The notes under the pieces: generated by a model | Databases searched by the model: none | Told to the model about the DNA's origin: nothing | Seen by the model: only the letters and a program-made list of their open reading frames with translations | Translations under genes and position numbers: made by a program | Source: Candidatus Nanopelagicales bacterium | Lineage (GTDB): Bacteria; Actinomycetota; Actinomycetes; S36-B12; GCA-2699445 | Assembly: GCA_037045355.1 (NCBI GenBank) | Contig: JBAOHO010000003.1 | Location: 1-17,600, forward strand | DNA length: 17,600 bases | Reading direction: 5' to 3' | Shown: one piece after another, positions 1-7,401 of the stretch | How the letters are laid out: the number at the start of each line of letters is the position of its first letter | Numbering within the stretch: the first letter of the stretch is position 1

Positions 1-2
1 GT

Positions 3-3000
3 TGGCGGTTGTATGTCAAGCAGGTCGCGGACGCCCTGCCCGGCGTCTCGCTGTACTTCATGCAGTCGAACGGTGGGCTGGCGCAGGCCGCCGGTTTCCG
101 GGGCAAGAACGCGGTGTTGTCCGGCCCGGCCGGCGGGATCGTCGGTATGGCGCAGACCTCGTTGGCCATCGGGTTCGACAGGGTCGTCGGTTTCGACATG
201 GGCGGAACCTCGACGGATGTGAGCCACTTCGCCGGTGAGTACGAGCGCACCTTCGACAGCCGAGTCGCCGGCGTGCGCCTGCGGGCTCCCATGCTGGACA
301 TTCACACCGTCGCCGCCGGTGGGGGATCGATACTGTCGTTCGACGGAAGTCGGTTCCGGGTCGGGCCCGAGTCCGCCGGCGCCGACCCCGGACCTGCGTG
401 CTATCGACGTGGAGGCCCACTCACCATCACGGATGCCAACGTCATGCTGGGACGAGTCCGCCCTGATCACTTCCCGGCGGTGTTCGGACCGGGCGCCGAT
501 CAACAGTTGGATGCTGCTGTCGTCGAGCGGATGTTCACTGACCTGGCGCAGCATGTCAGCGACACGACCGGTCAGGTCCGCAGCGCCCACGACGTCGCTC
601 TTGGGTTCATCGACGTGGCCGTGGCGACCATGGCCGATGCCATCAAACGGATCTCGGTGCGCAAGGGTCATGACCTGCTCGATCATGCTCTGACGTCGTT
701 CGGGGGAGCAGGCGGACAACACGCGTGCGCCGTCGCTGAGGCGCTCGGTGTCACGACGGTCATCGTTCCTCCTCGCGCGGGTGTGCTGTCCGCGGTGGGG
801 ATGGGTCTGGCCGATGTGAAGGGAATGCGGGAACGAACGGTGGGGCAACCCCTGGAAGAACTGACTCCCGATCACTTGGCCGCGATCGCTGAGGAACTCG
901 CCGTCGAAACGCTCGACGAGATGGCCCCCGCAGAGGACACGGCGCAGACCATCAGACGTGTCTACGTGCGCTACCAGGGAACCGACACGTGGACTGCCGT
1001 CCTGTTGGCCGGGCACGCTGAGATGACCGCGCAGTTCCGGGAGGTGCATCGCCGGATCTTCGGGTTCGACCTCGACAGGCCAGTGGTCGCCGAGGCGGTC
1101 TCCGTCGAGGTCACGGTCCCTACTGAACAGTTCGCCGTGCAGGAACACCCCGACGGCACAACCCGGGACAGTGGCTCCGGGCCGGACAGTGGCTCCGGGC
1201 TGGACAGAGGCTCCGGGCCGGACAGAGGCTCGGTGCGGGACCGAGCAGTGACCACCGGCGAGGTCTGGTTCCCCGACGGTCCCCATGAGGTGCCCATCTG
1301 GCGGCGCACGGACATCGGGATCGAGAGCACGGTGGCCGGTCCGGCGCTGGTGGTCGAGCCCGATGGAACGACCGTCATACCTGCCGGATGGTCGCTGCAG
1401 CGAGTGCCCGCGGGACACCTGCTGATCTCACGCGATCAACGACGCCTCCCTGACGCCACCTCGACCGGTATCGATACAGAGCAAGCGCCGGATCCGGTAC
1501 TGCTGGAGATCTTCAACAACTTGTTCATGTCGATTGCGGACCAGATGGGAAGCCGGCTGGCGGCCACGGCGCAGTCGGTCAACATCAAAGAGCGGCTCGA
1601 CTTCTCGTGTGCACTGTTCGACGCGACCGGGGCGTTGATCGCGAACGCTCCCCACATGCCGGTTCATCTGGGTTCCATGGGGCGGACGGTGCGCGAGGTC
1701 ATCGAACGCAACGCCGGACTCATGGTCCCGGGCGACGTCTACGCCATCAACGACCCGTATCACGGTGGCACCCATCTGCCTGACATCACCGTGGTCAGCC
1801 CGGTGTTCCCCCAGCAGTTGGGGCTGCCGGCAGACACCACCCCGTCGTTCTTCGTCGCCTCCCGCGGACACCACGCCGAACTGGGTGGGATCACCCCCGG
1901 ATCCATGCCCGCGTTCAGTACCACGCTGACCGACGAAGGAGTCCTGTTCGACAACTTCCTGCTCGTTCGTGACGGTCGGCTGCGCGAGGAGGAGTTGTAC
2001 GCGTTACTGCGCCGGGGGCCCTATCCATCGCGGGACCCGGACACGAACATCGCGGACCTGCGGGCGCAAGCGGCGGCGAACGCCAAGGGAATCGACGAAC
2101 TTGCCCGGATGGTCGCGCACTTCGGGGCCGACGTCGTCGATGCCTACATGAGTCATGTCCAGGACAACGCTGCGGATGCGATCCGGCGCGTCCTCGACGA
2201 AGTGTCGGACGGCACCTATCGGTACGAGATGGACTCCGGTGCCGTCATCCAAGTCTGCATCACCGTCGATCGGGTGCGACGGCGAGCGGTGATCGACTTC
2301 TCGGGATCCACCCAGCAACTGCACACCAACTTCAATGCTCCGACGTCGGTGGTGACGGCCGCGGTCCTGTATGTGATGCGCACGTTGGTCGAGGACGACA
2401 TCCCGCTGAACGATGGTTGTCTGCGCCCCATCGACATCGTGGTACCGACGCCGTCAATGCTCGCCCCTGAGCCACCCGCGGCCGTCGTTGCGGGGAACGT
2501 CGAGACCTCGCAGGCGATCACCGGTGCCCTGTACGGGGCTCTCGGGGTGCAGGCAGAGGGCTCCGGCACGATGAACAACCTGGTCTTCGGCAATGAGGAC
2601 GTGCAGTACTACGAGACGATCGGATCGGGGTCGGGTGCTGGCGACGGATTCCCGGGTACTGACGCGGTGCAGACCCACATGACGAACTCGCGGCTCACGG
2701 ATCCCGAGGTGCTGGAAGCGCGCCTGCCGGTGTGGGTGGAGGACTTCACGATCCGGCGGGGCAGTGGCGGAGTCGGACGTTGGCCCGGAGGAGATGGGCT
2801 GGTGCGGAGACTGCGTTTCCGGGAGCCGGTCACCGTCTCGGTGTTGTCCGGTCATCGCCGGATTCCGCCCTACGGGATGGACTGGCGGGTCACCGGGGGC
2901 GCTGGGTCGAAACATCGTGGAGTACGCCGGAGGCGCCACTGTCGAACTGCCCGGCTGCGATTCGGTGGCGCTGGGCGTGGGGGACGCGATCGTCGTGGAG

Positions 3001-3036
3001 ACTCCCGGCGGCGGGGGATTCGGGGAGCCGGACTGA
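3..3036 (+). CDS. HyuA-HyuB fusion (5-oxoprolinase / N-methylhydantoinase family), 5'-partial, frameshifted near the 3' end
   Basis: Family members use ATP to open the ring of 5-oxoproline or (methyl)hydantoins in the cytosol. The frame is open from position 3, so the HyuA N-terminus lies outside the window. The HyuA part shows the phosphate-binding type motif GFDMGGTSTDVS (about 189-227) and FGGAGGQHACAVAEALG (about 700-750). A short linker with an 18-bp repeat lies near 1166-1237. The HyuB part starts near 1490 (DPVLLEIFNN) and shows NDPYHGGTHLPD (about 1749-1784). The C-terminal VVETPGGGGFGEPD ends at 3036 in a different frame. Dropping the T at about 2883 restores GMDGGSPGALGRNIVEY, the expected HyuB C-terminus, so one extra base is present. 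Without repair the frame runs on to 3110 with an unrelated tail. Fusion of A and B in one chain resembles 5-oxoprolinase, but actinobacterial hydantoinases are also possible. Family assignment is secure; substrate is not. Confidence 0.9.
1166..1237 (+). repeat. 18-bp tandem repeat, 4 copies, in the HyuA-HyuB linker
   Basis: Copies of about GGACAGTGGCTCCGGGCC begin at 1166, 1184, 1202 and 1220, with small differences (AGTGG in the first two, AGAGG in the last two). It encodes a D-[SR]-G-S-G-[PL] hexapeptide, so copy number changes keep the reading frame. The stretch is a Gly/Ser/Asp-rich linker between conserved parts of the protein and looks dispensable. Confidence 0.85.
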
Positions 3037-3098
3037 GCGGGCAGTCGAGGGGAGGCGTGCGGCAGCGCTGTGGGCGCACTGAGTCCAGTGGCGCTGGG

Positions 3099-3175
3099 TG
3101 GGGTGAGTGACGGGACTTGAACCCGCGACATCCTGGACCACAACCAGGTGCTCTACCGGCTGAGCTACACCCACC
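3099..3175 (-). tRNA. tRNA-His (GTG), CCA encoded
   Basis: Read on the minus strand, the sequence folds as a complete cloverleaf. The acceptor stem GTGGGTG pairs with CACTCAC, with one G-T wobble. The D-arm is TAGCTCAGCCGGTAGAGCA, the anticodon loop is TTGTGGT with anticodon GTG, the T-arm is CGGGTTCAAGTCCCG, and a genomic CCA ends at 3099. An extra 5' G (position 3175) faces the C discriminator base, which is the identity signature of tRNA-His. It sits between the convergent end of the hydantoinase gene and orn, on the same strand as orn; the orn/tRNA-His pairing is common in Actinomycetota. Confidence 0.96.
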
Positions 3176-3203
3176 ATCGCCGGGCCTGAGCCGCGGCGCC
3201 CCA

Positions 3204-3209
3204 AGTGTA
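3204..3209 (-). promoter_or_regulatory. possible -10 hexamer for tRNA-His
   Basis: The minus-strand hexamer TACACT lies about 28 bases upstream of the mature tRNA 5' end, which would fit a short 5' leader. No good -35 element is visible at the usual spacing, so this is only a weak candidate. Confidence 0.25.
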
Positions 3210-3250
3210 ACCGCCGCCGTTGCGGAGGTGGGTGATCGGGAGTAGGCCGG

Positions 3251-3853
3251 TCAGGAGGAAGGTTCGGCGCGGGGCACCGGCGCGATCGCCGCCTCGCGGT
3301 AGTAGCGCAGCTCAGCGATCGAATCGAGGATGTCACCCATTGCGCGGTGGTTTCCGGTCTTCTGTGGTGACGCGTAGTACACCGGCGGGTACCACCGTTT
3401 GAGCAGTTCCTTGATGCTCGAGACGTCGATGACCCGATAGTGCAAATGGGCGTCGAGTTCGGGCAGGTCGCGGGCGAGGAAGCCCCGATCCACGTAAATG
3501 GTGGATCCACCGAGGGGTGCCTTGCGTGCTTCGGGCACGTGGCTGCGTACGTAGTCGAAGACCATTCGACCGGCCTCGGCCAGCGTCACCCCAGTGGGGA
3601 TCTCGTCCGTGAGACCCGACTCCTCGTGCATCTGCACCACCACCGGATCCATGGCCGCCCAGGGCTCGTCGGGGGGCTTGATCACGACACTGACGCCCGC
3701 GTCGACAGGGGTCAGGTCCCCTTCGGTGACGACACACGCGATCTCGACCAAGGCATCGCTGGTCAGATCGAGACCGGTCATCTCGCAGTCGATCCAGACG
3801 ATGCGTTGGCCGGGGTCGGGTGGCCGCGTCGCTGCCGCAGTGTGCTCGGTCAT
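3251..3853 (-). CDS. orn: Oligoribonuclease (DEDDh 3'-5' exoribonuclease)
   Basis: It degrades 2-5 nt RNA fragments and pGpG to mononucleotides in the cytosol, the last step of mRNA turnover and of c-di-GMP breakdown. At 200 residues it has the usual length. The DEDDh signature is visible: WIDCEMTGLD near residue 24 supplies the first Asp and Glu, and GNHRAMGDI near the C-terminus supplies the His and last Asp. The block DRGFLARDLPELDAHLHYR followed by DVSSIKEL matches the Orn family core. The frame is open further upstream to 3928, but I chose the ATG at 3853: it puts the exonuclease motif at its normal distance from the N-terminus and has a modest AGGGTG ribosome site. The stop is TGA at 3251-3253. 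tRNA-His lies 75 bases downstream. Identification is secure. Confidence 0.96.
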   Translation of the reverse strand: MTEHTAAATRPPDPGQRIVWIDCEMTGLDLTSDALVEIACVVTEGDLTPVDAGVSVVIKPPDEPWAAMDPVVVQMHEESGLTDEIPTGVTLAEAGRMVFDYVRSHVPEARKAPLGGSTIYVDRGFLARDLPELDAHLHYRVIDVSSIKELLKRWYPPVYYASPQKTGNHRAMGDILDSIAELRYYREAAIAPVPRAEPSS

Positions 3854-4195
3854 GCAGCACACCCTATCCGGGTCGGCCCTATCCGCGATCGCGCGTCGGC
3901 ACTCTCCTGTCGGATACCGTGTCGGCACTCTCGTGAACCGTGCTGGTCATTCCAAATCCGTGTCAGACCAGCGCTGACCCGGCTCCAGCCCGGTGGCACC
4001 GGTCCCGGCGGAGTGAGTCCCACCGGTGGCGCGTCAGGGCAGGACGTCGGGCGACCGTAGGGAGGGAGGGGCGGTCGAGCCGGGCGTTCGTGCGAACGTC
4101 TTCTGGTGACATCTCGTGGGGACGTACTCTCGAGGACGTACTCTCGAGGACGTACTCTCGGGGGCAGATCCAGTGCGCACGACGGAGGAGCGGTC
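3854..4195. other. Divergent intergenic region orn / hemerythrin gene
   Basis: The 342 bases show no convincing gene. They hold a direct repeat GTCGGCACTCTC at 3895-3906 and 3921-3932, the inverted repeat CCGGTG-G-CACCGG at 3990-4002, the palindrome CCACCGGTGG at 4020-4029, and a three-copy 14-bp repeat at 4121-4162. Both flanking genes start outward from here, so promoters must be inside, but I cannot identify clear -35/-10 pairs. Confidence 0.6.
4121..4162 (+). repeat. 14-bp direct repeat, 3 copies, upstream of the hemerythrin gene
   Basis: GACGTACTCTCGAG occurs at 4121 and 4135, and a third copy ending GG in place of AG occurs at 4149. The array is head to tail with no spacer and ends 33 bases before the start codon at 4196. 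Its position suggests the 5' untranslated region or a promoter-proximal regulatory site. A short replication-slippage array is equally possible. Confidence 0.75.
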
Positions 4196-4825
4196 ATGTC
4201 AGTGATGGGTGATCCCAGCATGAACACCAATATGCATCGGGCTTTCCAGCGCGAGATTCCGCGGCTGCAACGAGGTCTGCAGCGCGCCAATCTGGCTGAC
4301 GCGAGGCAACGGGAGGGCCTGGCAGCCCGCTACAAGTTCTTCTCCGACACCCTGCACCATCATCACGAGGGCGAAGACATCTACCTCTTCGCAACTATCC
4401 GCGGCGATGCCAACGCCGACGAGGTCGCCGTATTGGATGCGATGGAGGCGGAACACACCGCCCTGGTCACAGTCCTGGGCCGACTTGATCGTGAGTTCGC
4501 GAACCTGTCCGCCGACTCCGACAAGACATCGATCTCGGCAGACCTGGATGAACTACTACGGGAACTCAGCGCCCACGGAGATCACGAGGAGCGCGAAGGC
4601 GTGCCGATCATCCAGAAGTACTTGACCGAGTCCAACTACAAGGACTTCCTGAAGTTCAATCGTTCAGCCCCCACCGCATCACTGGTCTTCCCTTGGATGT
4701 GCGACGGCGCTGACGAGAAGATCACCGCGCAAACGTGGGGAGTCATCCCCGCACCGGTTCGGTTGTTCCTCAAGCCGACGATGACTCGCAAGTACAACAA
4801 GTTCACGACCCAGTGCGGGGTCTGA
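4196..4825 (+). CDS. Hemerythrin HHE cation-binding domain protein
   Basis: This is a predicted four-helix-bundle protein binding a non-haem di-iron centre, typically used to sense or handle oxygen, nitric oxide or iron; its role here is inferred only from the family. The 209-residue product shows the metal-ligand pattern: MHRAF near residue 13, HHHHEGED near 54-61, EAEHTALV near 84, and HGDHEEREG near 125. The C-terminal third (VFPWMCDGADEKITAQTWG and after) has no motif I recognise. The start is fixed by a strong ribosome site GGAGGAG at 4184-4190, five bases before the ATG; the frame is open upstream to 4106 but has no better site. It converges on the universal stress protein gene with an 88-base gap. 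A three-copy repeat lies just upstream. Confidence 0.88.
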   Translation: MSVMGDPSMNTNMHRAFQREIPRLQRGLQRANLADARQREGLAARYKFFSDTLHHHHEGEDIYLFATIRGDANADEVAVLDAMEAEHTALVTVLGRLDREFANLSADSDKTSISADLDELLRELSAHGDHEEREGVPIIQKYLTESNYKDFLKFNRSAPTASLVFPWMCDGADEKITAQTWGVIPAPVRLFLKPTMTRKYNKFTTQCGV

Positions 4826-4846
4826 CGCCGCGCGCTACAGGTTCAA

Positions 4847-4858
4847 GTCGGCGCCGAC
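4847..4858. other. Palindrome between convergent genes
   Basis: GTCGGCGCCGAC is a perfect 12-bp palindrome in the 88-base gap between the convergent hemerythrin and universal stress protein stops. It has no loop or T-tract, so it is a poor intrinsic terminator. I note it only as structure in this gap. Confidence 0.4.
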
Positions 4859-4913
4859 GTGGCTGATGCTCCGACGGCGTAATCGACCGTTTCTTGCGCT
4901 TCAGCCTTCACCT

Positions 4914-5789
4914 TCAGTGGACGATCGCCACCGGGCACTTGGCGTGATGCATGACGCCGTGTCCCACCGAGCCCAGCAGCAGGCCCACGAACCCACCACG
5001 ACCACGCGAACCGACGACCAACAGCGCGGTGTGGTCCGACAACTCGGTGAGCACATGCACCGGAGCGCCACGCTGCACGTCCTGGATCACCTTCACGTCC
5101 GGGTAGCGCTCGGAGTGCCCTGCCAACACTTCAGCGGTTGTACGCATCTCATTGCCCTTGATGTCCGCGAGGAGTTCAGGCGGTGAGAATGTCGGGACTC
5201 CCGTGATCGCACCGATCGGTGGAACCTCCCAGGTGTGGACCACACGCAGAACATTGCCGCGCCGGCTCGCGTAGTCGTATGCGAAGTCCAGAGCCTTCAG
5301 TGCATGCTGCGAACCATCGACCCCGACGACCACTTCCTTGGCCTTAGGGTCGGCGCGGTGCCGCACCACGACCGCCGGGCAAGCGGCGTGGGTCGAAACC
5401 TGGCGAGAGACGCTGCCCACGAGTAGCGCATTGAATCCGCTCCGACCGTGGGATCCGAGGACCAGCATGGTGGCCTCGTGGGATTGTTCGACCAGGCTGG
5501 CGGCAGGCGGCCCCGCCAACACGACACCCTGGATACGCAGATCCGGATTGAGGGCCTGAGCGGCAGTCATGGCCTTCTCCAGGGTGTCGTCCGCGTCGAT
5601 GCGCAGACCATCCATGAGTCGGGCTTCGTACGACCCGCCCGCGCCGGTTCCGAAGGCGACAGGCGGCAGACTCCAGGTGACCACGATCTTCAGAGGCAGG
5701 CCTCGATCGGCAGCAGCAACTACTGCCCATTCAAGGGCCAATTCAGACGCGGGCGAACCGTCGTATCCGAGGACGATGGGTTCAGACAT
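4914..5789 (-). CDS. Tandem-domain universal stress protein (UspA family)
   Basis: The cytosolic, probably ATP-binding stress protein has 291 residues and two Usp domains, the common actinobacterial arrangement (as in dormancy-linked mycobacterial Usp proteins). Domain 1 starts PIVLGYDGSPASELALEWA and carries GSHGRSGFNALLVGS. Domain 2 starts near residue 150 with VVVGVDGSQHALKALDFA and ends with GSRGRGGFVGLLLGSVG followed by CPVAIVH. The two G-x2-G-x9-G-[ST] loops are the ATP-binding signature. The ATG at 5789 has a strong GGGAGG ribosome site 7 bases upstream. Hemerythrin and Usp genes side by side suggest a redox or hypoxia stress locus; this is inference, and no regulator site was recognised. 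Confidence 0.94.
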   Translation of the reverse strand: MSEPIVLGYDGSPASELALEWAVVAAADRGLPLKIVVTWSLPPVAFGTGAGGSYEARLMDGLRIDADDTLEKAMTAAQALNPDLRIQGVVLAGPPAASLVEQSHEATMLVLGSHGRSGFNALLVGSVSRQVSTHAACPAVVVRHRADPKAKEVVVGVDGSQHALKALDFAYDYASRRGNVLRVVHTWEVPPIGAITGVPTFSPPELLADIKGNEMRTTAEVLAGHSERYPDVKVIQDVQRGAPVHVLTELSDHTALLVVGSRGRGGFVGLLLGSVGHGVMHHAKCPVAIVH

Positions 5790-6090
5790 GGCGCACCTCC
5801 CAGGTGTGGTCTTCTCCTCCAGGCTAGATTCCTCCTCTCTGTGTCATCGGCAGTCGAGGGTCGGTAGTTGGGGCGCAAAGGTCCCGATCCGATGGGACTT
5901 TCGGCAGGGTCCGAGTCCCCCTCGAGCGCCCGGCCTCGGTGCCCGTGTCGTCTCGTGGTATGTCCTCGTCGTCTCGTGGTCGGTCTTCGTCTCCCTGATG
6001 GTTCGGTCCTCGTCTTCGTTGGTGGTCGGTCCTCATCTTCATGTTCATGTTCATGTGGTCAGTAGGGTGGGCTGCGGGAAGGGAGCGGTC
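5790..6090. other. Divergent intergenic region with strand-biased low-complexity tract
   Basis: These 301 bases separate the divergent usp and C69 peptidase genes. Roughly 5945-6060 is poor in A on the plus strand and built of degenerate units such as TCGTCTCGTGG (twice), CGGTCCTCGTCTTC-like stretches and three TTCATG-type steps near 6037-6056. Open frames cross the tract, but their products are low-complexity and lack ribosome sites, so I regard it as non-coding promoter DNA with decayed repeats. Confidence 0.5.
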
Positions 6091-7401
6091 ATGTGTGACA
6101 CGTTCGTCGCCCTCGGCGATTCGACGGCCGACGGTTCGGTGGTGTTCGGCAAGAACAGCGATCGGGAACCGAACGAGGCCCATGAGGTGACCATGGTGTC
6201 CGCGGGTGAACATCCTGACGGGTCACGGGTGCGATGCACTCACATCTCGGTGCCTCAAGTGCGCCGGACTCATCGGGTCCTGCTCGCCAAGCCGTACTGG
6301 ATCTGGGGTGCGGAGATGGGCGTCAACGAACGCGGCGTTGTTATCGGCAATGAAGCCCTGTTCAACCGCGGGACCCGCGAGGATTCCCCAGGCCTGATCG
6401 GAATGGATCTGCTGCGACTCGGGCTGGAACGAGCCGACACCGCAGCTGAGGCGGTGGCTGTGATCAGCGAACTGCTGCAACGTCATGGTCAGTCCGGGCA
6501 AGCCGGGCACACCCACGACTTCCAGTACGACAACAGCTTCATCGCGACCGATCGCACGGAAGCGTGGATCCTTGAAACCATGGGCCGGGATTGGGTGGCT
6601 CGCCGCGTCACCGATCGGGCGTCCATCTCCAACGGGCTCACCACGCGCACCACGTGGGACTTGGCGTCGGTGGGCATCAGCGACGGCACTGATGTGGCCA
6701 GGCAGTTCGCCGAGCCGGTCTACACCCGATTCGCCGACGCCACGGGACGCCAGTGCCGCACCACCGATGCCCTCGACGAGCGCCGGGGTTCCCTGACCGT
6801 CGCCGATGCCATGGATCTGCTGCGCCACCATGACAGCACCGACGCCGCCTGGAGCCCCTCCCGTGCGCTGATCGGCCAGGACGTGTGTATGCATGCCGGT
6901 TTCGGACCGGTGCGCTCCAGCCAGACCACCGGCTCGCTCGTGGCCCGACTCGGTGACGATGGCGTGACTGTCTGGGTCACCGGTGCCTCAGCGCCCTGCA
7001 CGGCCACGTTCACCCCAGTGTGGGTGGACATCGATCCGCCGGATTTCGGGCCACGGCCCCGCGGCTACTTCGACCCGGACACCAAGTGGTGGCGCCATGA
7101 GTTGCTCCATCGGGCCACTCTGCGCGACTACCCCCACCGGATTCGGGTGTACGGCGCAGATCGGGATGCCCTGCAAGAGGATTTGCTCAACACGGTGCCC
7201 GCGGCGAATGCCCCCGCCGCAGAGCGGGCGGCGTTCAGTTCAGTTGCGCTCGAGCGAGTAGAACGTGCCGAGTCCGAGTGGCTGAACGCCGTGTCGCGAA
7301 CTCCCGTGGACGTGCCGTTGACCGATCGCCTCAGAACCGCCCCTTATCGCCGGGCCTGGGATTCGTTCGACCGACAGGCCCGTATGCCAGAGGAGAATTG
7401 A
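6091..7401 (+). CDS. Secernin-like C69-family N-terminal-nucleophile hydrolase
   Basis: It is predicted to hydrolyse amide bonds of small peptides or related substrates. The 436-residue product begins Met-Cys-Asp-Thr; in this family Cys2 becomes the N-terminal nucleophile after Met removal. The N-terminal FGKNSDREPNEA near residue 25-36 and WGAEMGVNERGVVIGNEA near 70-87 are typical of secernin/C69 dipeptidases. The ATG at 6091 is chosen because it puts Cys at position 2 and has a GGGAAGGGAG ribosome site at 6076-6085; the frame is open far upstream to 5569, but that extension is low-complexity intergenic sequence. No signal peptide is present, so the protein is cytosolic. The stop overlaps the next start by one base (TGATG), implying translational coupling with the dehydrogenase. 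Substrate unknown. Confidence 0.9.
   Translation: MCDTFVALGDSTADGSVVFGKNSDREPNEAHEVTMVSAGEHPDGSRVRCTHISVPQVRRTHRVLLAKPYWIWGAEMGVNERGVVIGNEALFNRGTREDSPGLIGMDLLRLGLERADTAAEAVAVISELLQRHGQSGQAGHTHDFQYDNSFIATDRTEAWILETMGRDWVARRVTDRASISNGLTTRTTWDLASVGISDGTDVARQFAEPVYTRFADATGRQCRTTDALDERRGSLTVADAMDLLRHHDSTDAAWSPSRALIGQDVCMHAGFGPVRSSQTTGSLVARLGDDGVTVWVTGASAPCTATFTPVWVDIDPPDFGPRPRGYFDPDTKWWRHELLHRATLRDYPHRIRVYGADRDALQEDLLNTVPAANAPAAERAAFSSVALERVERAESEWLNAVSRTPVDVPLTDRLRTAPYRRAWDSFDRQARMPEEN

Noticed and set aside
3099..3175. tRNA-His as an attachment site for an integrated element
   Set aside because: No integrase gene, no repeat of the tRNA 3' end elsewhere in the window that I could see, and flanking genes are ordinary chromosomal ones.
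3440..4060. Plus-strand open frames across orn
   Set aside because: They are antisense shadows of the clearly identified oligoribonuclease in high-GC DNA.
5569..6090. Long N-terminal extension of the C69 peptidase from 5569
   Set aside because: It overlaps the usp gene and low-complexity intergenic DNA; ATG 6091 has a good ribosome site and places the catalytic Cys at position 2.
4184..6093. Shared leader GGAGCGGTCATGT before both the hemerythrin and the C69 peptidase genes
   Set aside because: The match is a ribosome site plus a few bases around the start codon, too short to claim a common regulatory element.
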